64,000 nucleotides of DNA from Mycolicibacterium rhodesiae NBB3 (GCF_000230895.2 NC_016604.1:4464001-4528000), one strand, 5' to 3'. Positions 6,958-15,434 are shown, numbered from the stretch's first letter. Numbers and translations are program-made. The notes: generated by a model not told the origin, from the letters alone.

Positions 6958-7452
6958 TCAGGCCGGGCGCCAGGGCGTCAGCCGCGGAGTCCACGCGGGG
7001 ACGTTGCGGCGGTACTTCTCGTACTGCTCGCCGTAGGTGCGTACCAGCGTCGGTTCCTCGTACCAGTGCACGAACGACGCCGTCGCGACCCACCCGATGA
7101 CCGCGTAGATCACCAGCCACGGGCTGTCGAAAAGCAGAGCCTGGCCAAGGATCGCGGTCAGCAGCCCGACGTACATGGGGTTGCGGACGAAGCGGTTGAA
7201 CCCCGTCACGACGAGCCGCTCGGTGGGCGCGAGGGGCATCGGTGTTCCGCCCGCCCTCGCGAACTGGACGAACGCGTGCACCGGTGGGATCAGTCCGACC
7301 ACGATGAACACCGTCCCGAGCACCACACGCAGCGGCGGGCTGGACTCTGGGATCTCCCATCCGGTGATCAGCCACGGGCCCAGCCCGACGAACGTCCCCG
7401 GCGCGACGACGAAGAACGCCGCCGATCCGAGCGCTGCGGAGGTGGTTCGCAC
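6958..7452 (-). CDS. Isoprenylcysteine carboxylmethyltransferase-family membrane protein
   Basis: A 164-residue membrane methyltransferase of the ICMT/PEMT-like family. There are about four hydrophobic segments (residues 5-30, 38-60, 95-115, 115-135). The conserved C-terminal signature is FNRFVRNPMYVGLL, then FVHWYEEPTLVRTYGEQYEKYRRNVPAWTPR, in which the Glu pair and the Tyr/Arg-rich end bind S-adenosylmethionine and substrate. Bacterial members methylate lipids or small molecules; the substrate here is unknown. The gene begins with GTG directly after the VOC gene's TAG, so the two are co-transcribed. The ogt-like start is 36 bp downstream of its stop, which may extend the operon. Confidence 0.8.
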   Translation of the reverse strand: MRTTSAALGSAAFFVVAPGTFVGLGPWLITGWEIPESSPPLRVVLGTVFIVVGLIPPVHAFVQFARAGGTPMPLAPTERLVVTGFNRFVRNPMYVGLLTAILGQALLFDSPWLVIYAVIGWVATASFVHWYEEPTLVRTYGEQYEKYRRNVPAWTPRLTPWRPA

Positions 7453-7890
7453 CTAGACAGTATTGGCCGGAGGCGGCGCCAATTGGGTGAGTCGCACGCT
7501 GTTTCCCGAGGGATCGCGAAAGCCCGAGTCGATGCCGTAGGGCATCTGATGTGGAGGTTCGGTGAACTCGACGCCGCGGGCGGTCATGTCGTCGTAGTCG
7601 GACTGGATGTCTTCCGTGGTGAGAAACACCGTGCCGGCGAAACCCTTTGCGGTCAGCTCCTGCACCTGCTTGCGCGTCACCGCATCCATCACAGGTTCGC
7701 CGGGCACCGCCATCAACACGATCGACACGTCATCCTGACCCGGCGGGCCAACGGTCAACCACCGGAACGTGTTGTCCATGTCGGGCAGCGAAACATCTTG
7801 GCGCACTTCCATTCCGACGTTCTCGGTCCAGAACTTCAACGCGACGTCTTGGTCGTGTACCCACAGGTGGGCGCTTGCGATTTTGATCAT
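7453..7890 (-). CDS. VOC-superfamily (glyoxalase/bleomycin-resistance-like) protein
   Basis: A 145-residue single-domain vicinal-oxygen-chelate protein with paired beta-alpha-beta-beta-beta modules: KIASAHLWVHDQDVALKFWT (module 1) and FLTTEDIQSDYDDMTARGVE, FRDPSGNSVRLTQ (module 2). Metal ligands would be the His in AHLWV and the acidic residues in the second module. Members include glyoxalases, dioxygenases and antibiotic-binding proteins, so the specific activity is open. ATG 7890 starts the conserved domain; upstream in-frame codons (to 8010) run into the AraC gene and encode no recognisable sequence. It is followed without a gap by the ICMT-family gene. Confidence 0.82.
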   Translation of the reverse strand: MIKIASAHLWVHDQDVALKFWTENVGMEVRQDVSLPDMDNTFRWLTVGPPGQDDVSIVLMAVPGEPVMDAVTRKQVQELTAKGFAGTVFLTTEDIQSDYDDMTARGVEFTEPPHQMPYGIDSGFRDPSGNSVRLTQLAPPPANTV

Positions 7891-7900
7891 ACGAACGACG

Positions 7901-8356
7901 CTACGGTCGGCTGCCGTCGCTCGTCTTCTCCCCGTGTGCTGTCTTGCGAACGCGGCTGTCGGCAGGTGGCCGGGTATCGCGAGCCAGGATGCAACTCGGC
8001 ACGCGCGCATAGATCGCGGCCGGCGGCATGCTGGCGCGGTAGGCGGCCGGCGGCATGCCGTAGACCCGCGAGAAACTGGTGGTGAACGACCCCACGCTCT
8101 GCAGGCCCACCATGACGCAGATGTCGGCTACCGAGCGATCGGTGTGGCGCAGCAGCGACGCCGCTCGCTCGAGACGCCGCGTCTGCAGATACGCCCGGGG
8201 CGACTCGCCGAATGTCCGGGTGAACATGCGGCTGAAATGGGCACGCGACAGCCCCGCCGCGGCGGCCAGGTCGTCGACGGTGATCGGATCGGCGTAGCGC
8301 GCGTCGACCAGATCCTTGGCCCGCAGGAGATAACGGGCCGGCGGCACCTGGGACAT
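7901..8356 (-). CDS. AraC-family transcriptional regulator
   Basis: A 151-residue protein consisting mainly of the AraC DNA-binding domain (residues about 8-110). Two helix-turn-helices are visible: ITVDDLAAAAGLSRAHFSRM and RSVADICVMVGLQSVGSFTT, followed by FSRVYGMPPAAYR, the family signature. There is no N-terminal ligand-binding domain, so this is a stand-alone type; the arginine-rich C-terminal tail (about 40 residues) is not conserved in the family. It lies 11 bp upstream of the VOC gene and is likely to regulate the VOC-ICMT-alkylation cluster, possibly including itself. It is divergent from rnpB, whose 5' end is about 19 bp away. Confidence 0.85.
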   Translation of the reverse strand: MSQVPPARYLLRAKDLVDARYADPITVDDLAAAAGLSRAHFSRMFTRTFGESPRAYLQTRRLERAASLLRHTDRSVADICVMVGLQSVGSFTTSFSRVYGMPPAAYRASMPPAAIYARVPSCILARDTRPPADSRVRKTAHGEKTSDGSRP

Positions 8357-8374
8357 GAGCTAAGTTTATTGGGC

Positions 8375-8790
<416 letters not shown>

Positions 8791-8989
8791 GCACACGGCG
8801 CTAGGGGCGGCACCGCCGAGAGCGGCGTCTGCTGCGGCAGCACCGCTACCGACGCTGCGACGACGACGGCGAACGCCTGCTGCTTAGCAACGGTTGCGCT
8901 GGCCCCGGCGAGCCCCTCTCGCCGGGTCTGGCGACTCATTCACCTGTTGTTCGTTTGTCGCCTGGTTCGATGTCTGTCAATATCGACGT
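8791..8989. other. Spacer between rnpB and arsR; candidate arsR operator at its end
   Basis: No convincing gene is seen. Two copies of TGTCAA, at 8975-8980 and 8991-8996, flank TATCGACGTA and overlap the arsR start codon. The position suits an autoregulatory ArsR site, but the sequence does not form a clean palindrome. Confidence 0.3.
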
Positions 8990-9373
8990 ATGTCAAAGTC
9001 AGAGCTACCGCTGAGCGAGGTCGACTCCTGTGGCTACGCCCCGATGGTGCGGGAACCGCTTTCGCCCGAAGCCGCCGTTGACATCGCGATCAAGTTGAAG
9101 GCACTCGCTGATCCGGTACGGCTTCGTTTGTTCAGCCTTGTGGCGAGCCACAGCGGCGGTGAAGCGTGTGTGTGTGACATCTCCAGCGACATTGATGTCA
9201 GCCAACCGACCGTCTCTCACCACCTCAAGGTGCTCAAGGAAGCTGGCCTTCTGAGTTCCGAACGTCGAGCGTCGTGGGTGTACTACTCGGTGGTGCCGCA
9301 GGGGTTGGCAACACTGTCCGCCGTCCTCAGCGTTGTCGCCGACGATGAACTAACAGCAAGGGCGGGCGCGTGA
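8990..9373 (+). CDS. arsR: ArsR-type arsenic-responsive repressor
   Basis: A 127-residue winged-helix repressor of the ArsR/SmtB family. The DNA-recognition region is DISSDIDVSQPTVSHHLKVL, preceded by the inducer site CVCD (Cys60 and Cys62), and followed by the wing RRASWVYYSV. A further cysteine in DSCGYA (Cys14) could complete a three-sulfur As(III) site like that of corynebacterial ArsR. ATG 8990 is used; upstream in-frame codons from 8894 show no conservation. It is the first gene of an arsR-acr3-arsC-arsC' operon in which each junction overlaps or is under ten bases, and it probably represses that operon until arsenite binds. Confidence 0.9.
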   Translation: MSKSELPLSEVDSCGYAPMVREPLSPEAAVDIAIKLKALADPVRLRLFSLVASHSGGEACVCDISSDIDVSQPTVSHHLKVLKEAGLLSSERRASWVYYSVVPQGLATLSAVLSVVADDELTARAGA

Positions 9374-10488
9374 CCGCCTCCGTCACCTCAAACAATCACA
9401 TGAACGTTGTCGAGAAGCTATCAATCCTCGACCGATTCCTGCCGGTGTGGATCGGCATTGCGATGACCGCCGGTCTCCTCCTGGGCCGGCTCGTCCCCGG
9501 CTTCAACACCGCCTTGAATCAGGTTCAGGTTGATGGCATTTCCCTTCCCATCGCCATCGGTCTGCTGGTCATGATGTACCCGGTACTCGCCAAGGTGCGC
9601 TACGACCGACTCCACACGGTCACCGGCGACCGCAAGCTGCTGATCAGCTCCCTGCTCCTGAACTGGGTGCTCGGCCCGGCGCTGATGTTCACCCTCGCCT
9701 GGCTGCTGCTGCCCGATCTGCCTGAGTACCGCACTGGTCTGATCATCGTGGGCCTGGCCCGGTGCATCGCCATGGTGATCATCTGGAACGACCTCGCATG
9801 CGGCGACCGTGAAGCCGCCGCCGTGCTCGTCGCTTTCAACTCGGTATTTCAGGTGCTGATGTTCGCCGTGCTCGGCTGGTTCTACCTGTCTGTGTTGCCC
9901 GGCTGGCTGGGACTGCCGCAAACCACCATCACGACTTCACCGTGGCAGATCGCCAAGTCAGTACTCATTTTCCTCGGCGTACCGCTGTTGGCTGGATACC
10001 TGTCACGACAGCTTGGCGAGAAGATCAGGGGACGCACCTGGTACGAGTCGACGTTCCTCCCCAGAGTGGGGCCGTGGGCGCTTTACGGGCTGCTGTTCAC
10101 CATCGTCATTCTGTTTGCGCTGCAAGGCAATCAGATCACCAGTCGTCCTCTTGACGTTGTCCGTATCGCATTCCCTCTGCTGGCCTACTTCGCCATCATG
10201 TGGGTCGGCGGCTACCTGCTGGGAGCCGCGCTGGGCCTCGGCTACCAGCGCACAACCACCCTCGCGTTCACCGCTGCGGGCAACAACTTTGAGTTGGCTA
10301 TCGCGGTGGCCATAGCCACCTACGGTGCGACCTCCGGGCAAGCACTGGCCGGTGTAGTCGGCCCCCTGATCGAGGTCCCCGTCCTCGTCGCCCTGGTCTA
10401 CGTCTCACTGGCCCTGCGTCGCCGCTTCGCCCAACCATCACCCACGACCGTAATCCCAACTGCAACAAAGGATTCCACCCATGAGTGA
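9370..10488 (+). CDS. acr3: ACR3-family arsenite efflux permease
   Basis: A 372-residue inner-membrane carrier with ten hydrophobic segments. Family landmarks are FLPVWIGIAMTAGLLLGRLV, ISLPIAIGLLVMMYPVLAKV, LNWVLGPALMFTLAWLLLPD, and GLARCIAMVIIWNDLACGDR, in which the ARC cysteine is the conserved residue essential for arsenite transport in ACR3 proteins. FTAAGNNFELAIAVAIATYG is the second conserved region. It exports As(III), and in some members Sb(III), using the proton gradient. The GTG start overlaps the arsR stop (GTGA). An ATG at 9403 (MNVVEKLSILDRF) is an alternative start. The stop overlaps the arsC start. Confidence 0.93.
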   Translation: MTASVTSNNHMNVVEKLSILDRFLPVWIGIAMTAGLLLGRLVPGFNTALNQVQVDGISLPIAIGLLVMMYPVLAKVRYDRLHTVTGDRKLLISSLLLNWVLGPALMFTLAWLLLPDLPEYRTGLIIVGLARCIAMVIIWNDLACGDREAAAVLVAFNSVFQVLMFAVLGWFYLSVLPGWLGLPQTTITTSPWQIAKSVLIFLGVPLLAGYLSRQLGEKIRGRTWYESTFLPRVGPWALYGLLFTIVILFALQGNQITSRPLDVVRIAFPLLAYFAIMWVGGYLLGAALGLGYQRTTTLAFTAAGNNFELAIAVAIATYGATSGQALAGVVGPLIEVPVLVALVYVSLALRRRFAQPSPTTVIPTATKDSTHE

Positions 10489-11155
10489 CAGCCCGCTTTC
10501 CCTGGCCGCCCATATCCGCCGCGAGCTTTCCATCGACCAACAACTTGCCCTGACAACGGCAGCCACTCGACTCCAAAGCGAGTTCGACGGCACCTTTGGT
10601 GTAGCGACAATCGAGCGTTTCCTGCATTCCTCCTATGACCAATTCGCTGGACGCGCCACCATTGCGAACTTCCTTCCTTTGCTCGCTGAACGGTTCGCCC
10701 GCCAACGTCTCAACGCATTGGCCCGAGTCGAAGGCAAGGTCAGTGACGGCAAGCCCACCGTGCTGTTCTTGTGCACTCACAATGCGGGCCGCTCTCAAAT
10801 GGCACTCGGTTACTTCACGTTTCTCGCGGGCGAGAACGGCGTCGCGTGGTCTGGCGGCTCCGAACCTGGCAACGAGATCAACCCATCCGCTGTCCAAGCG
10901 ATGTCGGAGGTCGGGATCGACATCACCGGTGAGTTCCCCAAGCCGTGGACCGACGAGATCGTGCGTGCCGCTGATGTCGTAGTCACAATGGGATGCGGCG
11001 ACGCATGCCCGATCTTCCCCGGCAAGCGGTACGAGAACTGGGATTTGCCCGATCCTGCGGGTCAAGGTATCGACGCGGTCCGACCGATCCGCGACGACAT
11101 CGAAGAACGCATCCGCCGCCTCCTCGCCGATCTGGGAATTACGCCGACCCGCTAG
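10481..11155 (+). CDS. arsC: Arsenate reductase with N-terminal helical domain (LMW-PTP fold)
   Basis: A 224-residue protein. Residues about 90-224 form a low-molecular-weight-phosphatase-type arsenate reductase with the P-loop FLCTHNAGRSQMALG (nucleophile Cys98), SEVGIDITGEFPKPWTDE, VVTMGCGDACPIFPGKRY and NWDLPDPAGQG. In actinobacteria this family couples to mycothiol/mycoredoxin or thioredoxin; the GCGDACP cysteines suggest a thioredoxin-type disulfide relay, which is an inference. Residues 1-85 form a three-helix domain (LSIDQQLALTTAATRLQSEF, TIERFLHSSYDQFA) also found as an N-terminal extension in other actinobacterial ArsC proteins and of unknown purpose. It reduces As(V) to As(III), the Acr3 substrate. 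The start overlaps the acr3 stop. Confidence 0.9.
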   Translation: MSDSPLSLAAHIRRELSIDQQLALTTAATRLQSEFDGTFGVATIERFLHSSYDQFAGRATIANFLPLLAERFARQRLNALARVEGKVSDGKPTVLFLCTHNAGRSQMALGYFTFLAGENGVAWSGGSEPGNEINPSAVQAMSEVGIDITGEFPKPWTDEIVRAADVVVTMGCGDACPIFPGKRYENWDLPDPAGQGIDAVRPIRDDIEERIRRLLADLGITPTR

Positions 11156-11164
11156 CAGGAGCCC

Positions 11165-11413
11165 ATGAAACCGACATCGAGGCTCGCCGTCCTGTTCGTC
11201 TGTGTCAAGAACGGCGGCAAATCTCAAATGGCCGCAGGTTTGATGCGCAAGCTCTCAAGCGGGTCGGTTCACGTCGAGCCGATACCCGGTCCCGTCTTTG
11301 AACGTTGGGAGACCGACGAGCCGACTGACCGGGGCATCGGTGGCATCGATCGGATGCGTTTTGTCCGAGACGACATAGCGAGGCGTGTCACTGATCTGAT
11401 GGCTCGCATATGA
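11165..11413 (+). pseudogene. Internally deleted second arsenate reductase (arsenate-mycothiol transferase type)
   Basis: An 82-codon frame beginning ten bases after arsC. Its N-terminus (LAVLFVCVKNGGKSQMAAGL, P-loop Cys13) and C-terminus (ERWETDEPTDRGIGGIDRMR, then FVRDDIARRV) match the ends of an LMW-phosphatase arsenate-mycothiol transferase of about 130 residues. Between residues 35 and 45 the central part (second and third strands, the DITGEHPKP-type helix and the acid/base loop) is missing, with the reading frame kept. I infer an in-frame internal deletion of about 50 codons. The P-loop is present but the core sheet could hardly fold, so it is probably inactive. It sits at the end of the arsenic operon and keeps an RBS-like AGGAG before its ATG. 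Confidence 0.75.
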
Positions 11414-11465
11414 ACCCGGTCGGTCTGACTGCCGGACTGACCATTCGGGCTTTTCGCTCCCGAGT

Positions 11466-11999
11466 TCATTTCAGCTTGGCCACGGAGAGTTGGCGGCGAT
11501 GGTGCTCGTAATGTTTCCCTGGATATTGATACACGTCCGCCAGCGTCATCGACTCGCGAAAGTACGGGTCCCAGCCAGTCGGAAAGTGCATGCTACGACG
11601 AAGGGCATTCTCGTGACGTCGGGCAAGTGATCGCTGGAGCCCGTCGATTACCCGATCCATCTTCGCGCCCATGCGCCTGCGGTTGTAGACGAGTGCGGCA
11701 GCGCAGGTTCCGAAGTAGTTGATGCGATGGAAGGGCGGTGTTCCTGCATTGAGCAGGGCCGCGAAGCCACGGCTCACTCGACGGGGTGATCGGCTGAATA
11801 GTCCGACAAGGACAAGCAGGCGCCGTACAACCATGTAGCCGAACACCATGTGAAACAAGAGTTGCTCATTAGTCCATTGAGTCCCCGACGTCGGCTGCGT
11901 CCACTCCTCGTCACCCACAACTTGCAATACCCGGTGAAAGTCGGTGCGGGCGCGTTCGAGATCGTCGGCTATCGCCGCGGTGTCGACTTTCTCCACCAT
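11466..11999 (-). CDS. DinB-like (damage-inducible/YfiT-type four-helix) protein
   Basis: A 177-residue protein resembling the DinB/YfiT helical-bundle superfamily. Segments are IADDLERARTDFHRVLQVVG, WTNEQLLFHMVFGYMVVRRL (the first metal-type His) and YPGKHYEHHRRQLSVAK with the C-terminal H-x3-H pair. These proteins are metal-binding and some act as thiol (mycothiol) S-transferases; the function here is not known. ATG 11999 is preceded by GGGGGCGAG in the sense strand and starts the conserved part; upstream in-frame ATGs at 12038 and 12083 are alternatives. It is convergent with the arsenic operon and divergent from the GntR gene. Confidence 0.65.
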   Translation of the reverse strand: MVEKVDTAAIADDLERARTDFHRVLQVVGDEEWTQPTSGTQWTNEQLLFHMVFGYMVVRRLLVLVGLFSRSPRRVSRGFAALLNAGTPPFHRINYFGTCAAALVYNRRRMGAKMDRVIDGLQRSLARRHENALRRSMHFPTGWDPYFRESMTLADVYQYPGKHYEHHRRQLSVAKLK

Positions 12000-12162
12000 G
12001 GCTCGCCCCCATGTGCTCGAGTGTGTCTCGTAGTTCATGATGCGCCGAACGCCGGGCCTTTTGGCGATTAGTGCAACCGTCAATTGAGTAGTGAGCAGCG
12101 CTCAAGCGCCGGCTTACCAAGCCGACTCGTGCCCTTTTCACGGCTTCCTCACAGCCAGCGTC

Positions 12163-12170
12163 TGTATACA
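12163..12170. promoter_or_regulatory. Candidate GntR operator (TGTATACA)
   Basis: A perfect 8-bp palindrome 31 bp upstream of the gntR start, of the TGTATACA type seen in operators of many FCD-class GntR proteins. It would suit autoregulation. Confidence 0.4.
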
Positions 12171-12201
12171 AGAAATCGAGGTCGTAGACAGGACATAAAT
12201 A

Positions 12202-12873
12202 ATGGCATACGAAAGCTCGGCGGCACGCATCGCCTCGCAGCTGCGCACGGAGATCCTGCACGGAGACGTCGCGCCCGGATCCAAGCTGGGTCAGGTCGCC
12301 CTCGCCGACCGGTTCGGCGTCAGCCGGATCCCGGTTCGCGACGCGCTGGCGCTCCTCGCCGGCGAAGGGCTGGTCCAGCCGCTGTCCAACGCCACCGCGG
12401 TCGTCACCGGCATGTCGATAGAGGAACTGCAGGAGCTCTACGACCTCCGCCTGTCGATCGAGCCACGTACCACCGAGATCGCCGTACCCAACGTCGGCCG
12501 CGCCGACATCCTCTACATGCGCAAACAGTTGGCGATCATGGCGTCGCCCATCGATGCGCGCACGTGGCTGGCGGCCAACACCGAGTTCCACGCGGCGGTC
12601 TACCGGCGGGCCAACCGACCGCGCACGATCGAGCTGATCGAACAGTTGCGCCGCCTCACCGACCGCTACGTGTTCATGCACCTGCAGGAGGTCGGCACGT
12701 CGGGGCTCATCAATTCAGAGCATGAACAGATTCTGGCGGCCGTCGAACGCGGAGACGCCGCCGGGACGGCGCGGCTCACCAGCGTCCACCTCGCCAACGC
12801 CCACGACAACATCCTCGGCTATCTCCTAGACCATCCCGCGGTGCTCGACCCGCACGCGGTGTTCACGCCATGA
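12202..12873 (+). CDS. GntR-family regulator, FCD domain
   Basis: A 223-residue regulator. Residues 1-70 are the GntR winged helix (AARIASQLRTEILHGDVAPG, LADRFGVSRIPVRDALALLA), and residues about 80-215 the all-helical FCD ligand domain (ELYDLRLSIEPRTTEIA, LAANTEFHAAVYRRANRPRT, SEHEQILAAVERGDAAGTAR). The His residues of NTEFHAAVY and SEHEQIL are typical metal ligands of FCD domains. It probably senses an organic acid. The following sigma-region-4-like gene overlaps it (ATGA), so the two are translationally coupled. The regulated genes are not evident. Confidence 0.88.
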   Translation: MAYESSAARIASQLRTEILHGDVAPGSKLGQVALADRFGVSRIPVRDALALLAGEGLVQPLSNATAVVTGMSIEELQELYDLRLSIEPRTTEIAVPNVGRADILYMRKQLAIMASPIDARTWLAANTEFHAAVYRRANRPRTIELIEQLRRLTDRYVFMHLQEVGTSGLINSEHEQILAAVERGDAAGTARLTSVHLANAHDNILGYLLDHPAVLDPHAVFTP

Positions 12874-13076
12874 CCGACCGCAGGGCCATCGCGCAGGCGA
12901 TGGCGGCACTGTCGGGTCCACATCGCGCCGTCATCTATCGCGCCTACTACCTCAAACGCAGCACCGCGCAGATCGCCGCCGAGGACCACACAGAAGAATG
13001 CGACGTGCGCGCCCGACTGCACGACGCGACACGCGAGCTGCTGCACAGGCTGCGCGACGTGCGCGCACCCGCTTGA
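12870..13076 (+). CDS. Small sigma-70 region-4-like helix-turn-helix protein
   Basis: A 68-residue protein equivalent to sigma region 4 alone: MAALSGPHRAVIYRAYYLKR, STAQIAAEDHTEECDVRARL, HDATRELLHRLRD. The middle part fits the helix-turn-helix that contacts -35 elements (IAA...VRARLHDATREL). Region 2, which binds core polymerase and melts DNA, is missing, so it cannot be a sigma factor by itself. It may be a DNA-binding partner of the GntR protein whose stop it overlaps, or an anti-sigma/competitor type. Stops just before the end of the convergent CYTH-CHAD gene. Confidence 0.7.
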   Translation: MTDRRAIAQAMAALSGPHRAVIYRAYYLKRSTAQIAAEDHTEECDVRARLHDATRELLHRLRDVRAPA

Positions 13077-13080
13077 GCGG

Positions 13081-14571
13081 TCACAGCGTCTTGCGGACCG
13101 ACTTGCGCAGCTGCTTCAGCGCAGCGCCGAGCTCGTCACTCGACCGCCGCGCCAGATCGTCCTCTTGCTGGTAGAGCAGGCCGTACGTGAAGGTGTCCTC
13201 ACCTGCGGCGTGCGCGGCCTGGGCGACCTTGCTCAGGTGTCCGCGGCTGACGACGCTGTCCTGGTGGTCGCCCAACAGCGACTGAACAGACTTCGCGGCC
13301 GACGCCACGTCGTCGGCTCCGGTGGCCGCCGCGGTATAGCGAAGTCTCTTGGCGCGCTTACGAATTCGGTGCAGTGCTTCGTCGTGCTCGGTATCTTCCT
13401 CGGCCTGGTCGGCCGCCTTGGCCGCTTTGCGTACCTTCTTGTACGCCGACTCGACCGTCACCGGGCCGCGTCCTTCTTCTCCCGGCAGCGGCGGTGGCGG
13501 CTCAGCGGCCACCAGCGCCTCGAGCGCGTCGAGCAGCCTGAAGTAGCGCTGTGAGCGCATCGCGATCAGCGAGCGCCGCAGACCCGACGAATACTGACGT
13601 TTGGCGCCGTCGACCAGCCGTTCCCAGATCGGTCCTCGCACCAGTTCTTCCGGCAATTCCTTCAGCGCGTTCTCGTAGCGCTCGGCCAACACTTCCGCAT
13701 CGCGGGCCACCCCGAGCACCGCGGCGAGCTGCCGCAGCTCGTCGAGAATCCAGGCGTCATCGGTGATGCCGAACGCATCCTCGGACGACTGCAGCAGGCT
13801 GCGGATCTTGCGCGTGGTCACCCGCATCTGGTGCACCGAGTCGTAGACGTCGGCCCGCACGGCGCGATCCCATTCCAGCAGTTCCTCGACGTGTCGGGCG
13901 ACCGCGCGATGAATCGGGTCGTCGGGCGGCTCGGGCCGGCCTGGCTCCTGTGCATCGGTCGCCGACTCCAGCACCCGGGCCAGTTTGGAACCGTGACCGG
14001 CAGGCACCGCGCCCGCGTCCAGTAACCGGTGGGACAACCGCTCCAGCAGATCGCGGCTGCCTGCCTCGGTCAGCTCCAGCTCCCACTCGCGCCACTGCTG
14101 CTGTGGCCCGTCGGCACCGGCCTGGGCGCTCACCTGGTCGTCGCAGAACTCCGCGAGCGCTGTGCCGTCGGCCGCTCGCAATAAGTCGACGGTCCTACTG
14201 GTGGAAATGCGGGCGACCGGCGCCAGCGGCCGGTCTCGGACGATGGCCAGTACGACGTCGCGCAGCGCCTCGGGTACCTCGGCTTCGTCAGTGCCGCCCA
14301 GCGGCTCGCGCACTTCGGTGCGAGCGTCCGCACCCGCGGGCAGTTTGAGGTGCCAGCCGGCGTCGGACCCGCCGGTGCGCCTGCGCAAGGTCACCTTGTG
14401 GGCCGCCAGATCGCGACCGGGGGTGTCGAAGTAGACGGCGTCTAGTTGCTGCGAGGGGGAGCGCTCCACCCGGGAGACTGCCGACAGCCCGTCGAACGAC
14501 GGGGTGACCGTCGATTCGACGATGTCGAACTTTCGCTCGACCTCCGTGTACGTCGAGGTGGATTTGCCCAT
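13081..14571 (-). CDS. CYTH and CHAD domain-containing protein
   Basis: A 496-residue two-domain protein. The CYTH domain (about residues 8-210) starts with TYTEVERKFDI, the ExExK-type signature, and binds triphosphates and divalent metal in a tunnel of charged strands (VTLRRRTGGSDAGWHLKLPA). The CHAD domain (about 225-495) is a histidine-rich helical bundle with DSVHQMRVTTRKIRSLLQ and HDEALHRIRKRAKRLRYTAA, which bind polyphosphate. The combination points to polyphosphate or triphosphate metabolism, perhaps inorganic triphosphatase activity. ATG 14571 starts the conserved part; upstream in-frame codons to 14652 lie against the divergent enoyl-CoA hydratase. Confidence 0.9.
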   Translation of the reverse strand: MGKSTSTYTEVERKFDIVESTVTPSFDGLSAVSRVERSPSQQLDAVYFDTPGRDLAAHKVTLRRRTGGSDAGWHLKLPAGADARTEVREPLGGTDEAEVPEALRDVVLAIVRDRPLAPVARISTSRTVDLLRAADGTALAEFCDDQVSAQAGADGPQQQWREWELELTEAGSRDLLERLSHRLLDAGAVPAGHGSKLARVLESATDAQEPGRPEPPDDPIHRAVARHVEELLEWDRAVRADVYDSVHQMRVTTRKIRSLLQSSEDAFGITDDAWILDELRQLAAVLGVARDAEVLAERYENALKELPEELVRGPIWERLVDGAKRQYSSGLRRSLIAMRSQRYFRLLDALEALVAAEPPPPLPGEEGRGPVTVESAYKKVRKAAKAADQAEEDTEHDEALHRIRKRAKRLRYTAAATGADDVASAAKSVQSLLGDHQDSVVSRGHLSKVAQAAHAAGEDTFTYGLLYQQEDDLARRSSDELGAALKQLRKSVRKTL

Positions 14572-14642
14572 GGTGCGCACAGACTGCCATATACAGGTGA
14601 ACGCGCAGCCAGGGGAGCGTCCGAGCGCCTGAACCACGGCGA

Positions 14643-14648
14643 TAAGGT
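14643..14648 (+). promoter_or_regulatory. -10 element for a leaderless enoyl-CoA hydratase transcript
   Basis: TAAGGT (TANNNT) ends six bases before GTG 14655, so the transcript should begin at the start codon. Confidence 0.5.
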
Positions 14649-14654
14649 CCAAGG

Positions 14655-15434
14655 GTGAGCGACTACGAGACGATCAAGTTCGAGCAGACCGGTCCCATCG
14701 CCCGGATCACCCTCAACCGGCCCGATGCGGCAAACGGAATGAACGACACCATGACTCGCGAGCTCGCAGATGTCGCTCGGCGCTGCGACACCGCGGCGAC
14801 CAAAGTCGTCGTGCTCACCGGGTCGGGTCGGTTCTTCTGCGCCGGAGGCGATCTGAAGTCCTTCGCATCCGCACCCGACCGCGGACTGCACATCAAGGGC
14901 GTCGCCAATGACCTGCACCGCGCGATCTCGAGCTTCTCGCGGATGGGCGCGGTGCTCATCGTCGCGGTCAACGGCACCGCCGCTGGAGCGGGCTTCTCGA
15001 TCGCGGTGACCGGCGATCTCGTGCTCGCGGCCGAGTCCGCGTCGTTCACGATGGCCTACACCAAGGTGGGGCTGTCGCCCGACGGCAGCTCGTCGTACTT
15101 CCTGCCGCGGCTCATCGGCATCACGAAGACGAAGGAGCTGATGCTGACCAACCGGGTTCTCTCGGCGCAGGTGGCCGCCGAGTGGGGTCTGGTCACCGAG
15201 GTGGTGCCGGATGAGGAGCTGGCCGCGCGGGCGGACGCGCTCGCCGAGAAGATGGCGGCCACCTGCTCAGGATCCAACGAGACCGTCAAGGCGCTGATGC
15301 TGTCCACGTTCAACAGTGGTCTCGAAGAACAGATGGAATTCGAGAGCCGGCTGATCGCCGAGCGAGCCAATTCCGCCGACGGCCGCGAAGGCGTTGACGC
15401 CTTCATGGCCAAGCGGAAGCCCAAGTTCTCCTAG
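14655..15434 (+). CDS. Enoyl-CoA hydratase/isomerase (crotonase family)
   Basis: A 259-residue crotonase-fold protein. The oxyanion-hole segments are FCAGGDLKSFAS (about residues 57-68) and AVNGTAAGAGFSIAVTGDLV (about 98-117), with SFTMAYTKVGLSPDGSSSYF containing the position of the second catalytic acid. In classical hydratases both positions carry Glu; here the second reads LSPDGSS, with Asp, so isomerase or other CoA-ester activity is as likely as hydration. The gene starts with GTG and appears to be leaderless. It lies divergent from CYTH-CHAD and convergent with panB; its physiological substrate is unknown. Confidence 0.87.
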   Translation: MSDYETIKFEQTGPIARITLNRPDAANGMNDTMTRELADVARRCDTAATKVVVLTGSGRFFCAGGDLKSFASAPDRGLHIKGVANDLHRAISSFSRMGAVLIVAVNGTAAGAGFSIAVTGDLVLAAESASFTMAYTKVGLSPDGSSSYFLPRLIGITKTKELMLTNRVLSAQVAAEWGLVTEVVPDEELAARADALAEKMAATCSGSNETVKALMLSTFNSGLEEQMEFESRLIAERANSADGREGVDAFMAKRKPKFS

